Positions 43,728 through 53,647 of a DNA stretch of 64,000 nucleotides are shown one piece after another. Numbering within the stretch: the stretch's first letter is position 1; every line of letters begins with the position of its first letter. This DNA comes from Chrysogorgia sp. JL179-B06 (lineage: Eukaryota > Cnidaria > Anthozoa > Scleralcyonacea > Chrysogorgiidae). Made by a program: the position numbers and the translations under genes. The stretch covers positions 636,001-700,000 of the forward strand of contig JAYKKM010000003.1 in assembly GCA_035772405.1 (NCBI GenBank), written 5' to 3'. The notes under the pieces are model-generated. The model saw only the letters and a list, made by a program, of their open reading frames with translations. It did not search any database and was not told where the DNA came from.

Positions 43728-44203
43728 AGAACATTGACAACAAAAATTAAGTTTGTCTAATATGAAAGAACTCGTAAAATGATAGAGCAACACCTTTTAC
43801 AACTTTCCCATATTTTACTACGTTTTTTAAATATTTTAGTTTGTTTGATATGTAAATGAGATGGTTTCTGACGTCAGGTGTTGGGTGGAGAATTTTCACT
43901 CATTAAAATATTAGTTATATCTTCAAGATTGTTCCACAAATTTACTTGAAAATGTGCGTATAACAACTCCCCATGATAATGAACGTTGTAAACTTAGCAA
44001 TCACTGAGATATATTACAATTTTTTAATGAGTGAAAATTCTCTACCCCACACCTGACGTCAGAGACCATCTCATTTACATATCAAACAAACTGAAATATT
44101 TAAAAAACGTAGTAAAATACAGAAAATTTGTAAAAGGTGTTACGCTATCATTTTACGAGTTCTTTCATATTAGACAAACTTAATTTTTGTTGCCAATGAC
44201 CTT
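43728..44203. mobile_element. 476-bp TTAA-flanked MITE
   Basis: TTAA at 43724-43727 and 44204-44207. Arms of about 190 bp pair well, with landmarks TTGTCTAATATGAAAGAACT, TTTGATATGTAAATGAGATG and CACCTGACGTCAGA. It is related in layout, not sequence, to the other TTAA elements. Confidence 0.82.
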
Positions 44204-44207
44204 TAAT

Positions 44208-45190
44208 TTACTAGAATGACTGTCAAAATTGTAGATATTATATATAAAGAAGGCGAAACTACGCACCTTGTTGACGTAATGTATTTTCCATTTCCACCAT
44301 CACTCTTCCATGGAACATCATTAAAACCCCCACAAATATGTCCATTTAGTCCCTAAAATTAAAGAACATAACGTAATCAAGGTAAGTACAATTATTAATT
44401 ACACATGACATGGAAGTTATGTCTAGTTATTGAACAAGCCACCTATAACTCCCTCCTTTTATGCACACACCCGTATCGCACAGTCTAAACTGGTTGAACA
44501 CTAAGTCTAAATTTAGACCATCGGGTTGAAGCGGGCTCAGAAGATCTTCTAAGCCTTCTGGGAGTTCTTTACGGAAGTAATTGTTCCCATTCCCCAAAAG
44601 AACAAATGTCCTAACCCTAACCCCCGCCTAACTAGTTTTCTAACCCTAACCCCCCGCCTAACAACTTTATAGACACTTGTCGACCTATTCACCACCCTCG
44701 TCTCGCATACTTGGGGTCGTTCATAAATAGACTCACGAGATAGATTAAGCATGTGGGACTAGACAGAAGGCTTACCAGATCTTCTGAGCCGGCTTCAACC
44801 CGCTGGTTTAAACTTAGATTTACGGCTTCAACCGATTCAATTGTGCAATATTAATTCATTATTAATTCAGACTATGCGATACTGGTGACACTATTAATTC
44901 AGAATTCGCATATATAGTTTACCTTGACGATAGTATAAGTTTGATCAAAATCATTGCACTTTTGATGGAATATTTGTGAGGAGAAACCATCCCTAGTTGC
45001 TTTGTAAAGAAGATCCCATTCTTGGTGTGGACTACCAAACCTATAGGCATTAAAATGTTTATGCAGTGAAAAATTCAGTTCGAAATAACTCTTTTACTTG
45101 AAAGAACTATAGAAAGTATAATGATTGGTGTTTACAACAGTCTTCCATATCTCACTTCGATCTTGATATATATATATATATATATATTAA
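44208..45190. other. No gene seen; MITE half copy at its end
   Basis: AACCCTAACCCCCGCCTAAC repeats once near 44610-44660. Near 44515-44540 and 44780-44810 CAGAAGATCTTCT and TCTTCTGAGCC motifs appear in both orientations. About 45048-45170 matches the left arm of the 11655-12643 MITE (AAAAATTCAGTTCGAAATAA, TCTTCCATATCTCACTTC), ending in an (AT)n run. Confidence 0.5.
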
Positions 45191-46298
45191 AGTGCCCTAA
45201 CCTCAAAATGTTTTATTGTCTTGTTTGGAAGAACTTTTAAAATGATAAAGTAACTTCTTTTGAAGATTTTCGTTTCTTCGCTTTCTTTTTGAGATATATT
45301 AGTTTGTTTGATATGCAAATGTCTGGAATTTCGTCACACATGCATAATGACTTATTGGAGAAATGTGTGTATCTCTTTCATTCTCGAACGAAATCCTTTA
45401 AAATCAAGACGTTTGGTGTTGTGGGCATAGCCGTACGCAGGATTATTTTGGCAGGGGGGCAGTAAGACAAATTCTGCGAAGTTTGTGTTTGCCGGGGACC
45501 TCTCTAGGGGGGTGTGGGGGCATGCCCCCCAGAAAAATTTTAATTTTGAAAGCTCCAGAAGAGCATTTCCGGCTATTTTTGCGTGGAACATTCTGAAAAA
45601 TTTTATCTGTAAGGTCTGGTAATATTTAGACTTTTTTAAAGATAAGCAAGCCCATTGTTAACGAAATAGACAGAACGCCATGTGTCTTGTATGTTCTCCA
45701 CTCCTATTACTTATCTAGTAAAGAGTACGTCTTGTAAGTTTAATATCAAAACAAGTTTAACACGCGGTTATTTATACCGCACGGTCGCCGGTTCGCTCTT
45801 GACGGAATCAAAATGGCTGCATGGTCAGCATATTAAGCATAAGTTGAAACCAAAATATGCATTTAAATTTGAAATTTTCAAGACGAATTATTTATGTTCA
45901 CATCGCATTTCAGCACTCAAATGAAATGATTGTCTGAATACCTATAATAAATTGATAATCAACCTTATAAAAAGAACATATCTTGTTTTTTTCTGGGGGG
46001 GCAGTTGCCCCTGCTGCCCCCCCCCCCCCCCCCCCGCTGTGTACGGCCCTGGTTGTGGGAGAAACGCACACACGTGTTATTCATACGTTAGTATTTTTAT
46101 TTCATGAACGCAAAGATATATAACATTCTCTGATAACTCATTATATGCATGTGTGACGAAATTCCAGATATTTGCATATCAAACAAACTGATATCTCAAA
46201 AAGAAAGCGAAGAAGTGAAAACCTTCAAAAGAAGTTACTTTATCATTTTAAAAGTTCTTCCAAATAAGACAATAAAAAATGTTGAGGTTAGGGGCACT
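45191..46298. mobile_element. TTAA-flanked MITE family T, with a nested hAT element
   Basis: TTAA at 45187-45190 and 46299-46302; ends AGTGCCCTAACCTCAAAATG and inverted AGTGCCCCTAACCTCAACAT. Arms contain AAAATGATAAAGTAACTTCT and TTGATATGCAAATG. Without the nested element at 45426-46051 it is about 475 bp and matches 48742-49196 closely. Confidence 0.85.
45426..46051. mobile_element. 626-bp hAT-type non-autonomous element
   Basis: Ends CATAGCCGTACGCAGG and (inverted) CAGGGCCGTACACAGC; GTTGTGGG is duplicated exactly at 45418-45425 and 46052-46059. An 8-bp TSD with CA(G)GGCCGTA termini and G/C-homopolymer subterminal tracts is typical of hAT elements. The intact T-family copy at 48742 has a single GTTGTGGG here, which confirms the insertion. 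Confidence 0.9.
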
Positions 46299-46302
46299 TT
46301 AA

Positions 46303-46829
46303 GATTTGTTTAATATAAAAACCGCATAAGGACTTATTGAAGAAGCCGGTTTATTATTTTAATAATCGTAAGCGGGCGGAATCCTATAGGCATTCCTGTA
46401 ATTTGATTGGCTGCCTAAGCAGGCGGTTTTTTGCGATATCTGACCACGGTCACGGAATCCTAAATGCTAATTTTTTTCCCTTGATTTTACTTTATTTTTA
46501 ACTGGAAAATGGAACACTAACACATAGTTTGATTCAGTTAAGATGGAAATAACTTCATTATACAAAAAATCCAAATAATGCATATGTACTCAAGTAACTC
46601 AAGTTTTAACTTTGTATAATAAAAAATAAATATATGTTATTTACCGTTTTGGTCGGTCCGTATAGAAAAATATTTGCCCTCTGTCTCATACAGTAAACGA
46701 CCCTCGGGCTACGGCCTCAGGCAGTTTCTGAAGCCTCGGGCAAATATGTACAGGCTATATACCGTGATATATCAACAGCAATATATCAACTCGAGGGCGA
46801 AGCCCTGCAAGGATTGATATATAGCTTAA
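46303..46829. other. No gene seen
   Basis: AT-rich DNA. A partly inverted theme around 46675-46830 (CCTCGGGCTACGGCCTCAGG; GATATATCAACAGCAATATATCAACTCG; TTGATATATAGC) may be a short fold-back element, but limits are unclear. Confidence 0.45.
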
Positions 46830-47018
46830 ACACCGAGGTCTAAGGTATATATTGAAAGGATTTATGGTAAAGGGAAATTTCGAGTGTTGGGAATACATAC
46901 ATTTTAAGACCAAACCGGGACCAGTTGCAAAAAATGCAACTTCAAGGCCTTCCGGCTGGAATTGAACCCGCGACCCTGCGATGCTACTGCAGTGCTCTGA
47001 CCACTGAGCTACGGAAGC
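46830..47018 (-). mobile_element. tRNA-derived SINE with a near-complete tRNA head
   Basis: The 71 nt from 47018 to 46948 (minus) fold almost like a tRNA: acceptor GCTTCCG/CGGAAGG (6 of 7 pairs), D stem GCTC/GAGC, anticodon stem CTGCA/CGCAG (4 of 5), T arm GCGGG-TTCAATT-CCAGC. A and B boxes are intact. An unrelated body of about 120 bases follows. Mismatches argue against a working tRNA. Confidence 0.65.
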
Positions 47019-47801
47019 CGTTGTCGAGAGCCTAGTCACGAGTTCTGTATATATGGTGGTGGTAATGCCAGGATAAGATTATGGGTATATTACAAGTAAT
47101 ATTTGGCATTTCACTCGATCAAACTAGCTACAATACTATAACAAATACTCAAATACTATAACAAATACTCAACAACAGCAATAAGTTTAACTTTTGCTGT
47201 AGTTTTGTCTTCTTATTAAATTAGGCTAATTAGCATTATTTGGCAGCTGGGTGGCGACTTCAAGCCACATATTCAAGAAATATTGGTTGGATATATTGAA
47301 AAAATATCGGATCGGTTTTTCCTGCCAAAAATCTGTATCGGTTGACCTATAATAATAATACTGCAACATGGTTGAAACCTTCATCGATCATTAACACCCT
47401 TACCATTTGTTCAGAATTTCTTGGTATTTCACATTATTTTTCCACAATATTGTCGTGCCTTGAAATAGCTTATGGTTAACACGAGTCCTGAGTCTGATGT
47501 CATCACTGCAAAACTTATCTGGGACTGCAGCAAAGCGATACCTATAGGAAGATATACATTGGGAGACATTACTAAATATTTCATTTATTTTTAACGGGTT
47601 TTATTTTTCTCTAAAATAGTTAGCTACAGTACAACCATTTTCATATCCTTCATCTCAGAAATACGAGGCTTGATACAGATCATTATCTAGTCAATTACAT
47701 TGCAGCATATTCTTCCGCGAATATTACTTTACATTGTCAGTGATTTGCTGATTCGATATAACCCTAATTCTACTGTAAGATCACCTAACCAAAATCTGCT
47801 A
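47019..47801. other. No gene seen
   Basis: AT-rich DNA. CAAATACTATAACAAATACTC is repeated twice near 47142-47172. Frames are short and without motif. Confidence 0.5.
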
Positions 47802-48593
47802 CCGTAGAATCCCGCTTATAAGCCCCTCGATTATAAGCCCACCGATTATAAGCCCGCCGATTATAAGCCCCCGGTTATAAGCCCATCTGTTTGGCAACAG
47901 AAAATACCTTCCGGTTATAAGCCCCCGGTTATAAGCCCCCCGGATATAAGCCCACCTCCCATTAGCACCTTTTATAGTAAAAATAACAACGAAAAAAAAC
48001 AGAGAAACAGCGCAACTAGCGTTGAAACAAAACTTTTACTGATAATATGTTTCAACAATTCAGCATTCACATCGACTTTGTGCTTCTTGTCCCCAAATAT
48101 AAAGTAAACACATGGTAATTCAATGCCGACGATTTAGAGTTTCATCTTGACAGTGATAACGATGACGATGAAGATCATTTCGAGGCAGCTACATAACTTG
48201 TGTAGCACACTTTGTTATGGACATACGCGACGTTTTCCACATTATTATAACTTCTGGTTACTATTTGTTACTTTTATAGAAATTTGAAGCGGTATAACTT
48301 GAACTTTCAAGATGCGCCGGGGTTTTTAATAACGTTTCATATGGAATGGATTGTTTCTCGAATGGTTCTCTGGCCAAAATCAGAAATCTTCTTTATTTGT
48401 TATTGTTTTTGCACTTGCGATATTAAGCAAAACGTCGAGCAATAAAGTGCCAACATAGTTTGTCTGTTGCGTTTTGAAACGTTTTTTCTATCACGCTTAT
48501 TAGCCCTCCCGGTTATAAGCCCCCGGTTATAAGCCCACTCAAAACCCCTTACGAAGTTGTATAAGCCCAGGGCTTATAAGCGGGATTCTGCGG
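47802..48593. mobile_element. 792-bp pogo/Tigger-like deletion derivative
   Basis: The ends CCGTAGAATCCCGCTTATAA and TTATAAGCGGGATTCTGCGG are inverted (one mismatch) and are flanked by TA (47800-47801; 48594-48595), the Tc1/mariner/pogo target. Both subterminal regions hold tandem GATTATAAGCCC / GGTTATAAGCCC motifs (about nine left, three right). The interior keeps the end of a reading frame (48125-48196) with an acidic tail. Most of the transposase is deleted. Confidence 0.75.
48125..48196 (+). pseudogene. C-terminal acidic tail of a lost pogo-like transposase
   Basis: In one frame the bases encode ADDLEFHLDSDNDDDEDHFE and then AAT before a TAA. Pogo-type transposases typically end in an acidic Asp/Glu-rich tail, so this looks like the last codons left after internal deletion. 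The identification relies on composition and position only. Confidence 0.4.
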
Positions 48594-48741
48594 TATTTGT
48601 TCCAAAAACGAATATTCATGGCGACAGAACATTCTTATAGTTGCCGCTGCAAAATTCTGGAATTCATTACAGAGAAAATTAGAAGCACTGACTGTTTAAA
48701 TAGTTTTAAGTCAGCACTTAAGACTTTTCATTTTGAATTAA

Positions 48742-49196
48742 AGTGCCCCTAACCTCAAAATGTTTTATTGTCTTGTTTGGAAGAACTTTTAAAATGATAA
48801 AGTAACTTCTTTTAAAGATTTTCGTTTCTTTTCTTTCTTTTTGAGATATATCAGTTTGTTTGATACGCAAATGTCATAATGACTTATTGAAGAAATGTAT
48901 ATATCTCTTTCATTCTCGAACGAAATCCTTTAAAATCAAGAAGTTTGGTGTTGTGGGAGAAACGCACACGCGTGTTATTCACACTTTAGTGTTTTTATTT
49001 CATGAACGCAAAGATATATAACATTCTCTGATAACTCATCGTGCATGTGTGACGAAATTCCAGATATTTGCATATCAAACAAACTGATATATCTCAAAAA
49101 GAAAGCGAAGAAGTGAAAATCTTCAAAAGAAGTTACTTTATCATTTTTAAAGTTCTTACAAATAAGTCAATAAAAAATTTTGAGGTTAGGGGCACT
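48742..49196. mobile_element. 455-bp TTAA-flanked MITE family T, undisturbed copy
   Basis: TTAA at 48738-48741 and 49197-49200; ends AGTGCCCCTAACCTCAAAAT and inverted AGTGCCCCTAACCTCAAAAT (identical). It is the cleanest copy of this family in the window and serves as the reference for the insertions at 29.4 and 45.4 kb. Its right TTAA is also the left TTAA of the next element. Confidence 0.88.
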
Positions 49197-49200
49197 TTAA

Positions 49201-49522
49201 AGTGCATATAACGTCTGTGGGAATTTAACATATATGTAATCTATGGATTCTCCTGAGATAAATTATAATATATCTTGTCAGCTGAAAATTTCATCTTTAT
49301 AGACTTTTTTGCTGTTAAAGTTGACGGAAATGACGTCATAGCGGGAATCTGTAAAGAGGTTTTCATATAGACAGATGCCCGCTATGACATCATTTCCGTC
49401 AACTTTAACAGCAAAAAAGTCTATGAAGATGATATTTTCAGCTGACAAGATATATTACAATTTATCTCAGGAGAATCCATAGATTACAAATATGTTAAAT
49501 CCCCACAGACGTTATATGCACT
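49201..49522. mobile_element. 322-bp TTAA-flanked MITE, almost a full-length hairpin
   Basis: TTAA at 49197-49200 (shared with the preceding MITE) and 49523-49526. Arms of about 145 bp are nearly identical when inverted (AGTGCATATAACGTCTGTGG; GCTGTTAAAGTTGACGGAAA), with a central gap of roughly 30 bp. As RNA it would form a long double strand. Confidence 0.88.
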
Positions 49523-49526
49523 TTAA

Positions 49527-50450
49527 TAGTTTTTGTAGTTATCATAATTTTATTGGTTATACATGTTGTAGTTTTGATTTTATCAATGAAATGTAATTAG
49601 TTTTACAAGTAACAAGAATGTATTATTGTAAGAGCATTGAAACTATTGTATAAATATGTTGTTATGTCTTGTTGTTATTATTACTATTATTATGATTATG
49701 ATTATTATTATACTGTAAAAGCAAGCAAGTAAAATCTGACTTTCATACTTGTTAAAATATTGCGATCAAAATGCATTCATCAAATCAACATTCACCAAGC
49801 TATGTTAGATAACTAGACATTTCTATAAGAAAGTCAAGTGCTGCGAATTGTGTCTACAGATTTTTCAAATACTGTATTATATTCAAGAAAAAGTGATTGA
49901 TCTTCCAGAACCTGTGAATGATGTTTATTTTCCTTTTTGTAACAATTACAACATAAAGAGTACACTGATTTTTTAGTGTATCAAATACACTGAACGTTCA
50001 TAACTCGACATATTCATGCACCGCAGTACGCACAATCCTATGATCACCACCGCTGGTCATATACGTACTGAGTGATCCGAAAATCTTCGTCCATGAATGG
50101 TGTGAAATCCGTCACAACACCACAGGAAGATTAATGTTGCTGCTGAACAACAGTGTTGCTTATTAGTATTGCAGAGATTAAAATAGCTGTTATATGTTAG
50201 TAATCTTACCTTTCAAGCGAAAGCTCCATTGATACTGCCCCTGTTGGCTCTATTTCTTCAGCAAATATCTTACTATCGATCAAAAGAAGTCGCACATAAC
50301 CAATCACATATGTTAGGTGCTATTATAGTAAAGAAAAACACTATATTACATGTAGGTATATACGATAATTAATATTGCCATGAAAAGAAAAAAAACATGA
50401 TTTTATTTTGTTTATGTTTTTACTTTTCATGGTGTAATTGCTGCCGCAGC
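49527..50450. other. No gene seen
   Basis: AT-rich DNA with a short ATT/ATG-rich microsatellite near 49673-49712. No frame of note. Confidence 0.5.
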
Positions 50451-50459
50451 GAGCGAGCC

Positions 50460-51617
50460 CTACCTCCTCCGCAGGCGTTTTTTGGGGGAGGGGCGCTGGC
50501 GGAACAAATTGCGGGCGCGCGAAATTTGAGAACTGAGAAAAGACGAAGAAACGCCTGCCAACTAATGTTCGATCTTCGGGTTTGTAGTGTCGATCTTCGG
50601 GTTATCCATAAATATCTGCTGAAATATGACCCATCGAAACTTGAAACGCCTCGTAAAGTCTTATCGGGCCATTCTGGTTATATCTGGATAGTTATGAGGA
50701 AGAGATTCAGAAATTCGAAGATTTCATGCACAGCAGTGATAGACAGTGATGTTGACATAGTCGGAGCAATTATAGAATACCCGTCCATTTTTGAAACCGC
50801 ATTTAAAGGCAGAAATACAAACCAGGTTGCTCTAAAATCTCTTTAAATATAATGTCGAAGGTTTATATTTGTGTGTACTTGTACATTTATCAAATTAAAT
50901 GGTTTAAAATATAGAACGAAGGAATTGTGTATGATGAACTTTGCGTAATTTGACCCTTTTAATTATCACTTTTACTAACCGTGCTTTTACTAACTGTCAA
51001 CAGATACAAATAGCGAAAGTGCTGGACGGGTATTCTACGATTTAGCGCAAAATGTAGACCAGCTGCCCATTGTAAACTTGAACGTGTTTAATTGAACCCA
51101 ATGTATAGATTAAAACAAGATATATTAAAGTGATATTAGCGTCTCAAGTACAATATTTTATATACTAATAAAGGTTGTGTTTTGCATTGTTTTTGTTTGT
51201 TTGTATGTATGTATAACTGAATATGCTTTATTAGACATGCTACATGTATTTTAAATAATATATATGCTAATGATTCATTATTTAGTTGATATGCTTGCCT
51301 TCATGCTTTGTGTTTAGTAGCAAATTACCAGTTGTCGCTTCGTTTTTAAGAAATGGGCCATAGTTTTTCAATATTTTAGCGCTTTGGTGGTAAAAAGGAG
51401 AGTTGTTTTAACTATTTACTGCCCAACACAGTTTCCTCGATAAATTGCTTTTCAATACGCCTATAAATATGTACGATCTCGAGTACGATCACGTCAATGC
51501 TTCGCCATCTTGAAATCATTAGTCGGCAGGCGTTTATTCTCGCTTAGCCCGCAATTTTTTTTCTCCCGCCCGCGCCCCTCCCGCCCTCGCCCCAAAAAAC
51601 GCCTGCGGAGGAGGTAG
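50460..51617. mobile_element. 1,158-bp Mutator-like element with 9-bp TSD
   Basis: The first 28 bases, CTACCTCCTCCGCAGGCGTT TTTTGGGG, are repeated inverted at the right end. GAGCGAGCC lies at 50451-50459 and 51618-51626, an exact 9-bp TSD. The interior holds one frame (50565-50846) and no transposase motif, so it is non-autonomous. A cargo frame inside Mutator-type ends recalls gene-fragment capture by such elements. Confidence 0.85.
50565..50846 (+). CDS. Unrecognised 93-codon frame carried by the Mutator-like element
   Basis: From the first internal ATG the frame reads MFDLRVCSVDLRVIHKYLL, contains VLSGHSGYIWIVMRKRFRN and ends FKGRNTNQVALKSL. Composition looks protein-like and the frame is also open upstream to 50397, through the left TIR. 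I do not recognise a family. It may be a captured exon of a host gene or the remnant of an element gene; no start context or splice site decides between them. Confidence 0.35.
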   Translation: MFDLRVCSVDLRVIHKYLLKYDPSKLETPRKVLSGHSGYIWIVMRKRFRNSKISCTAVIDSDVDIVGAIIEYPSIFETAFKGRNTNQVALKSL

Positions 51618-51626
51618 GAGCGAGCC

Positions 51627-52213
51627 TGAAGCGAGCGAGCAAGACAGCAGACCTAATTTGTGTAGTGGAACAGTTTTTCAAATTTTGTCAAGCGCACTAC
51701 ATTGTGGTTGTGCGCAGTATGGGTAACATTCTGCGCACAATGCAATGGACCGATAGGATGAATGCATGATCTTCCTTTCGCTGCACGTATTTGTATATTC
51801 CGCTGTGAGTTTGTCTGTGGTTTGCTCGCATACAAGAGAGCGTTTAGTGTTCTCAATTTTAATTCTGTCTTCATTCAGGGAAACGTTTGCAGCGTTACAT
51901 GCATGCGCAGTAAATATGTGTTTCTAATATGGCAAAAAGATGTAAAATTATCTTGATGTAAATTTTCTATTTGATCAACTGATTGTGACTGGCAAACGAA
52001 GTTGTTGAACGCTGGGTTGATATTGACGTGAAACTTGAGTAGAATATGCTAATTATTTTACATTGTTTTGTAACACGACACAAACTTAAAATCATTTCCG
52101 CTTTTATCCAGGTAACCTAGTATAACATATGTAGTGTTTTACTTGCTTCATTCATTCATTCATTATCGAGTTCATACGTCCATCTCTCATACAATCGTTT
52201 ATGGGGTACCGCG
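51627..52213. other. No gene seen
   Basis: GCGCA-rich sequence at about 51690-51740 with GTGCGCAGTATGGGTAACATTCTGCGCAC as an imperfect palindrome; the remainder is AT-rich. Overlapping short frames on both strands (51653-51956) lack motifs. Confidence 0.5.
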
Positions 52214-53357
52214 TGTAAATTTATTATTTATCATTAACAGTGTTACTATTTCCTGATTTGTTTGGTTATATGAAAGAACCAAATTTGCTGCTATATTTTA
52301 AGTTGGTTATATCAAATAACCAAATCAATGTGATTTGGTTATTTAATATCAAATAACCAAAATAATTTCTTTACACTTGGCACAAGTGTAAATAAATTAT
52401 TTTACACTATCTATGTTATACAAACTGAATTAGATTGATTGCTGTTAAAGATCTTACTAGATCGCTTCGATATATTTGCCAGGTATCTGAAGCATGAATC
52501 TCCTCGTTCTCCTTGTTTCCAATAACCTAAGCCCGCAGGTCACATGACCGTGAGAACCTTAACGCAACCACTGATCTCAAAAATAGGACTGGATTGAGCT
52601 TTCTATTATATCTGATGAGCTGATTTTGAAGCTTGCATATTTGCATAATGTAAATTGACGAGAGATCATTAGAAGCTCCGAGTTTGCAAGCAAATCAAAC
52701 TGACGCTCGCAAAATAGGTTTAGTGTCTGGCCAATATCGTGACTTTGTTAGCATTAAATGCATAAAATCTTGAACCTAATTTGACGTCTCGTATTAGGCT
52801 TCTCGCACTGGATAATTAGAGCCAACGGTGGCCATTACTAAGGGACCAAAGTCGCAGTAAATATGTAGGTAGGCCATCGAATCGTTTTACCCAGTAATTT
52901 GAAAAATGTCTTCTGGTCCTCTTTATAGTAAAATTATTTTATTTTGTCGATGGTAAGAGCACATAATCCAACAAAGAACATCATAGGATCCTCAGTTGGT
53001 CCCTTAGTAATCGCGGACTTCCGGCTTCATTTTCTGAACAATAGTTGCTCGATCCAGTCTTCTTTTGAGATTGCTAGTTTGATCATTATCGTAACAATAG
53101 AGACCTCTGACCAGTGAGTACCGAGCGCCGAGTATCGACGAGTATCCTTTCTATGGCAAGTGTGAAGAAATTATTTGATTATTTGATATAACCAAATTAA
53201 ATAATTGGTGATACCAAGTAACCAAATCATGTTGATTTGGTTATTTGATATAACCAACTTACAATGTAAATCATGACTGAAAAAGTGATTATTTTATACA
53301 ACCAAACAAATCAGGATAAAAGTGACACTATTAATGCTAAATAATAAATTTACACTT
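52214..53357. mobile_element. Long-TIR MITE with TTGGTTATATCAAATAACC motifs, hosting a hAT MITE
   Basis: About 170 bp at each end are inverted: left GTGTAAATTTATTATTTATC, GATTTGTTTGGTTATAT, GTTGGTTATATCAAATAACC; the same blocks appear inverted at 53185-53357. Each arm also contains its own small hairpins based on GGTTAT...ATAACC. The centre is the family H element at 52569-53075. TSD not resolved. Confidence 0.7.
52569..53075. mobile_element. hAT-type MITE (family H, copy 3)
   Basis: Begins CACTGATCTCAAAAATAGGA and follows copies 1 and 2 in inverse orientation (GCTTGCATATTTGCATAATG, AATTTGACGTCTCGTATTAG). The right terminus is decayed (CTTTTGAGATTGC) and no 8-bp duplication is readable, so it is older than copies 1 and 2. 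Confidence 0.75.
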
Positions 53358-53647
53358 GGCACATCATCTTTTCCCCTTTTCCTTAGCTTTTAGACAGTTA
53401 ATCGTTTCAATAGAAAACTCCAACATTTTTGAAAACTGATTTAACTAACGTTCATGCTTGCAGAAAGAACCCAGTTTTTAACCAAAACCACCATCGTGGC
53501 AGTATCTCACCTCACACACCATCTTTCTTTCTTGATCATTCCAGTTATTTACAGGTTTTTCTACTTTAGCTTTATTTTTAGACCATCTTAAAACAGCATA
53601 CCAAACTTCTTCTTCTAACAAAGCAAACTGAAAACATTAATAGCAAA

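Noticed and set aside
45352..45591. 79-codon minus frame as a gene
   Set aside because: It spans the junction of the nested hAT element and its host MITE; translated transposon end only.
46948..47018. Functional tRNA gene
   Set aside because: Mismatches in acceptor, anticodon and T stems, and it continues into a SINE body.
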